A stretch of DNA of 41,480 nt from a virus: the IMG/VR virus record IMGVR_UViG_3300013131_000094, positions 1 through 41,480 of that record. One strand, given 5' to 3'. How positions within the stretch are numbered: position 1 is the stretch's first letter; each line of letters opens with the position of its first letter. The notes beneath the pieces were generated by a model. It had not been told where the DNA came from, did not search any database, and saw only the letters and a program-made list of their open reading frames with translations. The position numbers and the translations under genes were made by a program. This document shows, piece after piece, positions 16,864 through 28,000 of the stretch.

Positions 16864-17805
16864 ATGAGTCAAGATTTGCGTTCCAACATTATCAAGTTAG
16901 CGTACCAGAATCCTGAGTTGCGTGATCAGTTGCTTCCTTTGGTCAGCGAGAGCCAGTCGCGTACAGCGGGTGCCTTTGAGGACGACATCAAGGGTAAGAA
17001 GTTTCGTAACCCGGCGACGGGTAATCAAGTCACCTTCAAGTCTTTGCCGGCTGAGGAGCAGACTCGTATCCGTAAGCAATGGCAATCCTCCCAGAAGGGT
17101 GAGGGTAAAGAAACGACCAATGAGAAGCCCGCTGAGGGCGTCAAGACACCCTCTTGGATGGGTGATGCTCTGGAAGGTCTGCATAAGGACTACGATCAGA
17201 CTCGGGATGCTCTTAAGCCAATCAACTATGCTTTGGCAAACGGCAAGCCGGTTACGGATAAGATGGTCAAGGAATTGGCTGATGCTGCCAATGAGGAGTA
17301 CCAGCATGTCGAGAAGAACGGGGCCACCTCTGAAGGCGCCCGTAAAGGATACGATCACCTCAAGAAGATTCTGAACTGGGCACTCGGTCAGTCGCAAGGT
17401 CACCTCCGGGAAGCACCCAAGCCGGATAAGCCTGCGAAGAAGCCTGCCAAGCCTTCAACGACCAATGAGAAGCCTGCCCCGAAGCCAAAGGCACCCAAGT
17501 CCAAGGGCCTGAATGTCCGCAACGTGATGACGCCTCGCTATGAAGGTCCCCATGCTTCGGAAGCCAAGCAGATTGCCAAGGACTACAATCTCAAGGATGA
17601 TGACTTGGACGATTTGGCCGATTGGCGGCGCGGTCGCCCCGAAGGCGGTAAGAAGTTGAGTTGGGATCGCCTCAAGTTGGAATTCCTCAAGGGAGCCAAG
17701 GATCCGAAGCAGCGTGAGCGCATGCTCAAGATGACTCCCAATGAGTTCAAAGCCATGTACTTGTCGATCGTTCACAAGGATGACATGGAAGGCGCTGAGG
17801 ACTAA
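16864..17805 (+). CDS. Tagged multi-module protein: tag, FRNPxTGNQV module, helical domain, Lys/Pro linker, C-terminal domain (313 aa)
   Basis: The start is ATG 16864, where the tag begins (MSQDLRSNIIKLAYQNPELR); the frame is open further upstream inside the preceding gene. Residues 1-27 are the tag. Residues 37-73 hold the second module (KKFRNPATGNQVTFKSLPAE), as in the protein at 14899. Residues 75-95 form a linker. Residues 96-180 are a helical bundle. Residues 183-215 form a Lys/Pro/Ala-rich linker (KPDKPAKKPAKP). Residues 216-313 form a helical charged domain ending in KMTPNEFKAMYLSIVHKDDM. The Lys/Pro linker might contact nucleic acid, but that is inference. Function unknown. Confidence 0.8.
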   Translation: MSQDLRSNIIKLAYQNPELRDQLLPLVSESQSRTAGAFEDDIKGKKFRNPATGNQVTFKSLPAEEQTRIRKQWQSSQKGEGKETTNEKPAEGVKTPSWMGDALEGLHKDYDQTRDALKPINYALANGKPVTDKMVKELADAANEEYQHVEKNGATSEGARKGYDHLKKILNWALGQSQGHLREAPKPDKPAKKPAKPSTTNEKPAPKPKAPKSKGLNVRNVMTPRYEGPHASEAKQIAKDYNLKDDDLDDLADWRRGRPEGGKKLSWDRLKLEFLKGAKDPKQRERMLKMTPNEFKAMYLSIVHKDDMEGAED

Positions 17806-18103
17806 TTGCAGTCAAACCCAACAATCCCTAGTCCAGCAGATCAAAGAAGGCAGGATGCCTGATTGGGACATTGTAGTTGCGTGTGATATCCTTGCTTCAG
17901 GGAATGCTGTTACAAGCCTCGTTATTGCTGGGCTCGCTACCGCACTAGGGCACCCAAAGGCATATGTTCGTGAATCTGCCGTTCTTGGCCTTCGACAGCA
18001 TATCGAGTTGCTTGACGTGCAACGAATTCTCCGGGATGCGTTGCTATCCGAGACATCTGTAGAAGTCAAGCTGGCGATTGAGTCTGCACTGCGTATGGCT
18101 TAG
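17780..18103 (+). CDS. Small HEAT-repeat-like protein (about 107 aa, start uncertain)
   Basis: Residues from about 45 onward look like two HEAT-type helical repeats (NAVTSLVIAGLATALGHPKA, then YVRESAVLGLRQHI, and VQRILRDALLSETSVEVKLA, then IESALRM). Such repeats mediate protein-protein contacts. The start is not clear: ATG 17780 overlaps the end of the upstream gene by 26 bases and has no well-spaced ribosome binding site, while ATG 17855 has AAGAAGG only 4 bases upstream and would give 82 residues. There is no tag. It probably belongs to the same transcript as the tagged genes. Confidence 0.6.
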   Translation: MTWKALRTNCSQTQQSLVQQIKEGRMPDWDIVVACDILASGNAVTSLVIAGLATALGHPKAYVRESAVLGLRQHIELLDVQRILRDALLSETSVEVKLAIESALRMA

Positions 18104-18165
18104 AGTCTACAATTGGTATAGTCAGAGGCGGGTTAGATTTGTTAGCCCTGCCTTTGGAGGGTACG

Positions 18166-18762
18166 ATGTCAGACACGAGCACTACAGAAACTTTGGAGCA
18201 AGAGGGCCTCAAAGAGGTAACCCTCCTTTCAGGATATCCTGAAGTTTCGGCAATCGACCTTGTGCGCTCAAATGCTTCTGAAGGTATCCGATTGTATGCG
18301 GAGTTCACGGCAACCCGCGATGGTCCAGATACCAAGATTTGTTTGCCAACAGAGACTCCCGCAGTACAAGAGCACATTTTGGAAAGTGCCGCAGACTGGT
18401 TGACGCTCCTTAAACAGAGTCAGGATGCCTGCTTAGAGCCCATTTCGGTAGATGACCCAGAATCCCGCACGATTGGGTTTTCTACCAATACCTTCCAAGT
18501 TTATTCCATTTCGGTGCAGAGCCTACAGTACGATTCTCAGAAGCGAGATCTCTCTGAGTGTGTGGCTCGGCTTTATCCTGGGCTTGACTTTCAGACTGTA
18601 ATCAGGAGTGCCAATTCCAGAATGGCCTTTATCAAGGGAATCCCTTTGAATTCTGAGCCTCTTGTTTTAGCCGAGGCTCCCAATGAAGTTATTAGCGGAA
18701 TCTGGGGAGACTCCGAGGGGAGACCCGAGGTACTTGTCTTGGATATTCCGAGGCCAATCTAA
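18166..18762 (+). CDS. Hypothetical protein, last gene of the plus-strand island (198 aa)
   Basis: GGAGG at 18156-18160, 5 bases before ATG 18166, supports this start over an upstream ATG at 18139. The first 20 residues are Thr/Glu-rich and look disordered. The rest is alpha/beta (SAIDLVRSNASEGIRLYAEF; QVYSISVQSLQYDSQKRDLS). No family was recognised and there is no tag, signal peptide or membrane segment. It is separated from the previous gene by 62 bases and ends 7 bases before a convergent minus-strand gene. Confidence 0.75.
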   Translation: MSDTSTTETLEQEGLKEVTLLSGYPEVSAIDLVRSNASEGIRLYAEFTATRDGPDTKICLPTETPAVQEHILESAADWLTLLKQSQDACLEPISVDDPESRTIGFSTNTFQVYSISVQSLQYDSQKRDLSECVARLYPGLDFQTVIRSANSRMAFIKGIPLNSEPLVLAEAPNEVISGIWGDSEGRPEVLVLDIPRPI

Positions 18763-18769
18763 CGCGGGT

Positions 18770-18973
18770 TCATGCACCCCCTTTCAGCACCCGCTCCAAT
18801 CGTTCCCTAGCCACCGCCAACTTCTCCAAATCCCCTTGCAGTTGCTGCTGTAGGATATCCCTAGCAGCCTGCAAGGCTTGGCGAATCTCTTGTTGTTGTT
18901 GCTGCTGGGGTTCTAGATTGAACCAAATCCCTTCTGGGGTACCTTCCTGGGCATCCTTCTCCGTATCCTGCAT
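18770..18973 (-). CDS. Small Gln-rich coiled-coil protein (67 aa)
   Basis: An AGAGGA ribosome binding site precedes ATG 18973, 33 bases after the stop of the giant gene, so it fits the operon. Residues 23-28 are a run of six Gln, followed by a heptad-like helix (ALQAARDILQQQLQGDLEKL, then AVARERLERVL). I read it as a small coiled-coil accessory or chaperone-like protein of the tail module. The function is not established. Confidence 0.7.
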   Translation of the reverse strand: MQDTEKDAQEGTPEGIWFNLEPQQQQQQEIRQALQAARDILQQQLQGDLEKLAVARERLERVLKGGA

Positions 18974-19006
18974 ACTTGATCCTCTCTATGCCAGAAGCTC
19001 TCTGCC

Positions 19007-22000
19007 TCAGAGACCCTTCTGCTGCATTCTAGCTTTAGTGATCTTCTGTTGCAAGCTCTGGTAGTTTTGCTCAAAGCGTTGAATCTGTACCAAGCTACCT
19101 TCGACTCGATGCACACGATAGCTGATCCAGCTATACCGAAGCTCTCTCAAGTGATCCTGGAAGTCTACCACCTGTTCGATACGATCCGGCAGCACGGGCC
19201 GCACGTCACTCCCAACGCCACTGTAGTCCGCGTAGGGAGTTCCGGGCGGTGTCAGTACCATCCCGTACCCAGAGCCGTCACTTGTCAGCCGTTCCAGTCT
19301 CTTATCCCCGATCCAAAAGCGACGGTCCAGTACGGAGAGGCAGTCTGCATCATTCAGGTAGGGCACAACGCCCACTTGGCCCTGTAGATCCTCAATCAGA
19401 GCATTGCGGAATACGCCTTGTCCCGCGGTAGCTACCGTGCTGTACCCCAGATCCCGACCATACAGTAACTCTTGGAAGTCATGGTAGTCACCCCCATGCG
19501 TACCTTCAACTGCTCCTTTGAATAGCTCGATCAGGCTCAGCATGCGCTCTCGCATCGTAAGAATCAGATTGATCGCCTTCACAGAGAGCTTACCATCTGG
19601 CCGGATAATGCGGTAACTGAAGGGCCTCAATGAGTAATGGGTATCCTGGTAGGATTGCGTAAATCCAGTCAGAGCACCATCATCATCCTTGCCTGGAAGC
19701 TGTGTGGGTCGTAAGTCACCCTGACCCTCAATCTGGTTGGTTGTGATGGCGCTATTGTGGATGGTGGGCAGGACCGTATACCCCCGCACAGCTTGCGCAG
19801 CAGGCTTACTTGGGAATACTTTGTCCGCAGTACGCGACCCCGCAAACTCCGTCATGCCACTGACCTTGAGGTAGTCTTGGTGAATCTCTTGTACCCAGAA
19901 ATGTCCTCGGTTATCATCCACTGGGGCTGGCCTGCCTGCCTGGTAATCAACGCCACGGGCCGAGATCCCAATATCGCCAAAGGGCCTCGTGCCACGCTCT
20001 GTAACGCCATCTCTTGAACCTACTACACCGGCAGGGTCAATCACGACAATATCACCAACCTGAATGCCCAGATTGCGGAAATCGGACACCGTATCGTCAC
20101 GAAGTTTATTGACCTCTGTGTCATAGGCTGCAATTCTTGCTGCACCAACCCCGGCAGGGATCGTGACGTAACCCCCTTTGAGAAGGATACGATCCGCCAC
20201 AACATCCAAGACGGTTCGACTCGTCAACAATTCACACAACTGCTCGCAGGATTGCTGGTGAGGCACGGTATGCTTGAGATAGACCTGGAACTGATAGGCT
20301 GTTGGGTTAGATAGGAACCCTGCATCCAAAACCCCAGGACTCTTGAGATACAGGGCATGTGCACTGACAACCTTCAGCACCTCTGCTCGTGCCACAACCT
20401 GTTCGCTCGGTTTCTTACTGGGGTCGATGATACGGACCTCATCGCCAGGTTGGATATTGACATCCTTGGAAGTGAATGCGCCCAGTTGAGTGCCTGAATA
20501 GATCCAACCGTTGCGGTAGTCGGGGTCGTCCGAAGCAAAGGTGTAGTTGTGGGCCGACAAAGCCCCAATCTGGTGATTGTGCCCGCCAATGATGGTTGTG
20601 TATCCAGTCACTCGGCCTCGGCGTGTCTCATAGGCATAGCGCAAGGGTTGGAAGTTGGCATCGACGGTTGCGTTGGCATCATGGAAGCGCCGAATACGCC
20701 GAACGTCAATCTGTACGGCTTGCTCGATACCACTAAAGCCTCGGACACCAACCTGACGGGCCGCCACAGGCTGACTGGAGCGGTCTACGAGTTTGGGCTG
20801 ATCCGAACCCCAAACCGAACCCCCAACACCCAGTAAACCTAACGTGTTGTCGTAGTTGATCTCAATCGTGTTGGCTGCAACGACATTGGTGACCAACCAA
20901 GAACCGTTGAGTGCTGTATTGCTATGATCTTGGATATGGATGGCGGAGCCAACATGCAAGCCATGCGCTGCATTGGTGAAGATTTTGCAGGGATTGGAAC
21001 CCGCGACACTCTGGAAAATGTCTGTCAGCCAAACACCTCCTACCATTGGTTGATTGGGTACCGGGAAGGATGGCTCTAGGAAGATACCTGCCTTGACCTC
21101 AATCGTATTGACCCCTACGGCATTGGCACTGCGTATTTGATCTCCTGGTACGAGGCACCGTGCTCCTGCGAGGGAGTGCACAGCACCCAAGTCTGCATGG
21201 TTGACAATTCCACTGAAATCGAGAATGGCTTGCACACCTGTGTAGACAGCTTCTTGCCTCGTCTCTACATAAAGTCCAGCCGTCTTTGGGATACAAAGGT
21301 TGCAACCCAGATTGCTTGCATTGGGTTGGGCATAAGCACCACTATAGACATCAATGTCCTGGAGAGCCGCGCCTGTGTATTCCACAGACCCAAAAGCAGT
21401 CTTGACCAATACGGAGCGCAATCCGCAGGTTCCCGCCGTCAGATCCACCACTACATTATCCGTAGGCAAACCGGGTACGCGGTGTAGCTGGATCGGGAGA
21501 TAGACCATCCCAGAGACAAGCAATCCTTTCTGAACGGCCAGCCAGAAATCCACATCAGCCAAGAAAGCGCCATTCTTATCCTGTGCGGATCCAGGCACCA
21601 TCAGGAATGTGTTGGTTGAGACAGTTCCTCCGATGTACTGCATGGAGACAACTTCGGTTGCTGCCCCATCCAGTTTGGTGATCAAGTAGAGACGAGGCAT
21701 CACACCATACTTGATTGCGTAGCTCACAGGCTCAGGGAAGATTCCCCAGTCTTGATTGCCAATCCAACTATGTGGGGTTGATGGCAACCCTGTATTCCCA
21801 GCCTCACCAAAGCGATACAGTGTATCAAGGGTGATTGTTCCTGTACCCACATCCCAAACTGTGACTTGTGGGAATTGTGTATTGCACCACCCAGAGTCCG
21901 AACCCAAGGTCGCCGTCACGTCCAAGCTCTCGGTTGTACCTCCCAGAACATCTGGGGTGATGGCGTGCCTGACGAGGCTCGTTCCCGTATGGTTTGCCGC

Positions 22001-25000
22001 AACATACAAAGCATCCGTTGTCGTGTGGATCGTGCAGATATCCCCCGGCTGAATCTTGTTGGCTAAGGCGGATAGGTTGGTCAGGATAGGATCCGTCTCA
22101 ACTGTGGCTGTCCCCGTGTAGATTGTGCCCGTCTCATCCTCTGGACTAGAAGGGATTGCTGAGACGGTCAAATTCTGTGCAGCCTGAATACTCTGATTGC
22201 CCGCCCAGTGTTGTACCGTGACACTTGGAGCCACAACATAGCCATTGCCAGGTAGCTTCAGAGTGACCGCAGTAATGACGCCCGAGGTGACGGTGGCGAT
22301 CGCTGTGGCAGTTCTGCCTGCAGGCGGTGCCCCCAACACCAACTCAACCGTTCCACCAACATATCCAGAACCACCAGAAACGATAGTGAACCCAGAGACT
22401 TGATCTCCAGTCAGGATGGCTTGGATATCTGCAGCATTGCCTGGAGACCCAACACCTTCCCAAGAGGGTACTTTGATCGAGCCAAACTCATCACCGGCAC
22501 CCGAGGCGCTGGCGGGGCTGAAAGTTCCGAGCGTGCCCGTACCTGTCAAATCCAAGAATGTATAAGGACATCCAATTGATCCAAAACGACCATTCAAGTT
22601 TGACCAATCTACCCAGTGCAGAACACCCCCACTGTCCTTGACTCGGATCGAATCTACCAACAGCTTGGTCTGTAAATCCCAACCGGAATCTGGGTGCCTG
22701 TACCCCCGTGGTTGTGCATGCCTCAAGTCAAAAGCATCCAAGAAGGTCAGCCTGTCCTGACCGATTCGAGCCACATCAGAGTATCCAAAGGTAGCAACGA
22801 TTGAGACACTGAAGCTGAATGAGGCATCCGTGGTCCAAACGGTTGCGGGCGCTTCTGTAATGGTTCCAAAACGGGTTGTTGCAACACTAGCGAGGTCTAC
22901 AAGACTTCCACCAGGGGCCATTGCAGTTGGGATAAAGCGTACCAACTTGTGATTGTTGTTCCAACCAAAGCTTACGGTGCCTGGAACGATAACACCGGCT
23001 ACAGTCGCAGTGCACCCGCCTTGTGCAAAGACAAACTCCTCTACAAAGTCGCCCTTCAAAAAGTCAACGCCACCTTCTGAAGTATTGGCAGTATTGTAGA
23101 GTCGAATGATGATGTTGTTGGAAGGGTGCGCTGCTAGGATAGCATTGAGGCCCCCCAACCCTGCAGCCCCGAGACCCGCGTCTTGGCCATCATCCAACGT
23201 GATACTGCCCACCCCGCCGAAGTCCAAGAGGGTGACATACTTTCCGGCTGCCCCGTTTGGGGCACCCCCAGAGCGATCTTCGATAATCTGGACGCTGCCT
23301 GCATTGGAGACGTGAACCATTGCATTGTCCAACGTATACCGGATCTCAGCACCCTTCAGAGTTCGTGACGGGAATCGTGGTACAGAGACCTGTGTCTTGC
23401 CCCCAGAAACAGCCAGATCGGCAATACTCTGGAATCCTTGTGCAGACCCCGCGATTGCGTTGGTTGTCTGGACCAGGAGTAAATCCTCGGTTTGAACGGT
23501 CCCTTTGCCAACACCCACCGGGTTGTATGGGTCCGAAACCAACAGAACGGCAGGGGGCTGCCCGCCCGTATAGGTTGTCAGCAGTTGCCCATCATTGCTA
23601 AGAATCTCATCCGGGTAGATGTAGTATTGATTCGGCAGCGGGGAACGGGCAAGCATCAAATCCGACATGGCATTGGAAATCTGGCCCATGCGTACCAATT
23701 CAGTATTGAGTACCTCTGGATAAGGCAGGGATCGATCCCCCGAGTCCAACAGACTCTTGCCTTGTAGGGCAGGGAAAACAGTCGGCTCAGTCGTTGTGTT
23801 TCCAAAGCTTACTTGTGCTTCCAAATACTCCATCGGCTGCGGAGGACGTTGCTTCAGAATGTCTCGTAAGAATTCTGGCAAGGTCAGGTCCAGCAGTTGT
23901 CCATCGCTGGATCGGGTGTAGGTGTCGAAGTAGTTGCGGTAGTTCTGGGTCTGGTAGAGATCCTCAGTCACATCCTTGCGGACATAGACGGTGATCGTAT
24001 CACCCTGGCTCAGGCTGAGGGTCGTACCTGTCTTGTCTGACGACATGCGCAGGATATGCTCCGCAGTGGGGGTTGCTCCAGAGAGATCCTTGAAGGTTAC
24101 GACACAGCCATAAAGCACTTCTTTGACGTAAAGACCTGTTAGTGCACCACTTGGGTACCTTGTGTCCGCAGAAGCGCCAAAGAGCGTCCCATCTGGAGAA
24201 CCAAACTGAACGGCAAGACTATTGCCCGCCGCGAACCATCCAAAGGTAGTCTGCTTCCAATAGGGGCTCAGTTGCTCAAAGTCGCCCGTAGACAAATCAA
24301 ACAGATCGCCGCCTTGGGAAATGAACTGGGTACAATCGGGGAATCCTGTTACAGGGGACACGGGCACCTGATTCAGATCTACAACGACACTGATGCAGCA
24401 AGGCTCATTGATAGCAGGCTGCCCCGCCTTGAGCATGTTGGCTGGGATGCCTGTTGGATAGTAACCCCAGACTCGTGCTCTGGGCATACGTGCTCGAATG
24501 CTGATGCTCGTGATAGAGGTCAGATTCTCCAATACTGGGTTGGAGACTTGTGCAATAGGTGTTAGGAATGTTGATTCAACGGTCCCATTATGGTATCGGA
24601 AAGGGGTGTACTCTCCCACTACACCATTCGCCAAATCGGCACCCAACCCAGGTTGAGTCATGAAGATGCCTTTGGTACGTTCTGGGTACAGCCTGGAATA
24701 CTGACTGGCTTGCCAAAGTTGTTTGTAATCCCCCAAACGGTAAAGATGAAACAACAATTCCAAGTGCAGTCGCTTTGTCCCTACTAGAACGATATCGTCG
24801 ATGTCGTTTTGGATCAAACCTCGTTGATCCTCCAACATGGCTGCTAATAGACTACTGTCTGGAGTGTCGCCATCCAACAAACCTGCACTGAGGGTTACGG
24901 TTGTCGGGTCTACGATTCGGTCTCCAAGCAGAACAGGGTAGACAATCTGAGCGAGGCGTTGAAACACCTCATTGTAGACATTGCGTGGAATGATCGTCCC

Positions 25001-28000
25001 TGTCACGGGATCCTCAGACCCTGGCTGAACCGTATCCACATAGCCTTCAGGAACAGAGAAGCGGAACTTGCCGTCCCGGTCGCCCACAAGCAATCCATTC
25101 ATCATCTCTGTGGATTGCTCAAAGCCAACGATCAAGCCGTTATAGAAGGAGAGCAAGCGACGTGCCATGCGATCCTTGACTTGCATCTCTTGCCATTGAG
25201 TCAAGGCAGATTTGACACCCATCTGATTCAGCGGGAGCTTGGCTCCGCGATATTGCAATCCTGTTTGACTCTGTGCCTGTCTCGTAACATCCTGAAGGAA
25301 AGTTGCTTCGTAGCTCGCCAAAGGCTCTACAGAGCCGTAGAAGCTATCTGGAGCATGGAAGGTGTATTTCCCTTCCAGCACCGCTCCCTTGAGGCCATTC
25401 TCTGCGGAGGGGATGGTTCGGTACCTGTATTGGGTTTGATAGATTGGGGAGATCGTCTGGCCGTTGTGGTTCCAAGGGTACAGCGTGCACAAGCGAGTCC
25501 AACGTGCCTCGAAACGCTCCCGAGCCAGCAAAGCAGGTTGCACCGAATTGATCTGCACAACACCTGTCTGCGGGTCCAGAGTCCAATCTACGCCATTCCG
25601 TAAGGTCTGTCCAGGCTGGCCGTCTGCATAGCGGATAAGCTCTACAGGATTCGTTTGTACAACACCGCCCAGAGGCAACAGCACCCGAGCACCTGTAGGA
25701 TAGATGGGTCGTGCAGATACTTGAACCGTCTCTGTCGCATCATAACCTCGGATGCACTCCGAAGCCAGCGTAAGAATGGTTTTGTCGCCTACTGTTTGAC
25801 TGGCTTGGATCAGATAGGGCTCTCCGCCAAGATTCAGAAGCATCCCCGCAACAAAATTGAAGCGCGAGACTCCCGTCAAAGGATCGGTTGTTCCTGCAAC
25901 CTCAATCGGAACACCTCGAAATACAATCTGAGTGTCTCCGCGATTGACAGGCTGGAAGGGAGTCTGCACACTCAGCAGGAATCCAGCATGCGCAGCTTGG
26001 GTGGTTTGTCCGTCCACTGTCTGCGTCAGAGGGCGATCAGACAACACGCAGAGGGCTTGTTGGGCAGGATTCTTAGAGCCTACCGGGTGGTTGGTCTCCG
26101 GGTAGATCGTGATGGTCGTTTGTCCAAGCACATTGAAGCCCGCGTAAGGAGTTGTTGCAGAGGAACGTACTGCTCTGCCTACTACAAAGTTGGATTGCTT
26201 GACCCAGAATAGCTGATTATTGAGCCGCAGCAGAGTGCCTGTGGTGAAATCCTGTGTGCGGTCGCCGTCCAAGCTAAAGGTTGACACTTTGGTCCCAAGC
26301 CAAAACGGAGGATTCCACAAAGGAGCATTCGGAATCGTCAGAGACTGCTCACCCCCAAAGGCTCCCTTGACCGCATAGGAGACCAGGACAGGTTCCAAAA
26401 TCGGTTGGTTGAATGTGATGATCCCAGCCTGAAGATCCCAAGCAGCAGTCTGCTCTGAGTAGTTCTGGACTACAGCACCAACCCATACGGTAGGCTCTAC
26501 GGTGGGGTCGATCGTATGGGTTCCTTTGTCAATCTGGTAATGCCTGTCGTCAATCTGGATAGCTGGTTGCCGGGTCTGGTAGAAGGGGATGTTCTGGATG
26601 TATTCCGTACCGCTGGATTCCCCGCTCAGGCCCGCCGAAATGTAGTTGACCTCTAGGACTTGGCCCGCCCGTAGACCTCGCCTGAGAGTCACGGCACCTG
26701 CTACAGGATTGACGGAGTATTCTTGGGTTGTCAGTTCCTCGCACAAATAGCAAAGAGTCGTCTGCACGATGTCTGCTTGTGCAAGTTGAATCAAACCTGT
26801 GGCATCATACTCGGCCGTACCTGTTGTGATGGAGGATGCGGGCAGGAATGTCTCTACCTGATAGACTGTTTGGCCGGCAAGATTCTTGAGAAGGTTGGCC
26901 CCGAACCGCAGTTCACCCGTTTGAAGATGATACTCTGCCGTATTGACAGGTGTTGGATTCGTAAAGGTATAGACACCTACCAGATCAATGCCTTGGGTAA
27001 GAAGGGTTGTCCCGATCTGGAGCGTGAATGCCGTCTCCAGATAATGCTGGCTGGTCAAATCTTGCAGATATAGTTGGTTCTTGAGTGTCCCTAGAGTTGA
27101 TTCTTTGAGGCGCACGAGTTGGGCTGAATGTGCTGAGATGCTCTGTTGCCATTCTGCTATTGTGGCACCAGAGAGTAGCCCAAAGCGTACAGTCAGAGTG
27201 CCGTTGCTTTGGATCACACTAGACAATCTACCATTGGCAGGGATCTTCCCCAGTAGGCTGATCTGACGGACCTTGAGTGGGTTTTCCGGCAAGGGGTTGA
27301 ACGGCACATAGGCCGCATCGAAAAGGATGGCTTGATCGTATTGTGCAAAGGTGTCTCCTTTGTAGATGGCCCAAACAACCCCAGTCGCGATCCTAGTAAA
27401 GGCAGGGCTAACTCGAATCTGAGATGCTGAGATGACTTCCGTGATGACACGGTGTTCTGTGCCGATAAGTAGGCGATCTCCTACAGAGATGGTGCTGAAG
27501 TCAGGGTACCCAGCAGGGAATGTGTTGCTCAGGATATCCCCAGTGTAGCTACCTGCAAAACCCGAGAGCAAGGTTGCGCCCACCGTCTCTACCAGTTGTG
27601 CTGAACCCGGACCTTCGGATAGGAAATAGTCTGTACCTTGCGTCAGTTGCTGAAAGGCTTTGCCATCCAACGAAACTGCCAGAGAGGAATCTGGGTTGGG
27701 CTCACAGCCCAGTAGTGTTTCGGCTACGATCTGAGGCTGCCCCAGATTGAGCGTCTGGGTTGGCTGTGTGATCGTCCCAGTAACACTTTCCTGGCTCAAC
27801 CAATTGAAGCGGTCTGACTCAAAGCCATACTCCACATCGACATAGTTGGTGAGGTACTGATAGCGGGTCTGCCCAGCAGCCTGTGCCGTGAGTCGAAAGA
27901 ACTGATCTGGCCCATATCCAGGACGATCCCGCAAAGGAGCATAATCCAAGGATTGGAAAGGGAACCCTTGTACGGAATCGGTAATGACACGAGAGAGTTG

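Noticed and set aside
18126-18150. Imperfect hairpin GGGTTAG-ATTTG-TTAGCCC as a terminator or operator
   Set aside because: It needs two G-U pairs, has no U-tract and is not repeated elsewhere, so it may be chance.
24959-25603. Plus-strand open frame of 214 codons inside the giant gene
   Set aside because: It is antisense to the uninterrupted 3791-codon frame and has no start signal or domain-like sequence.
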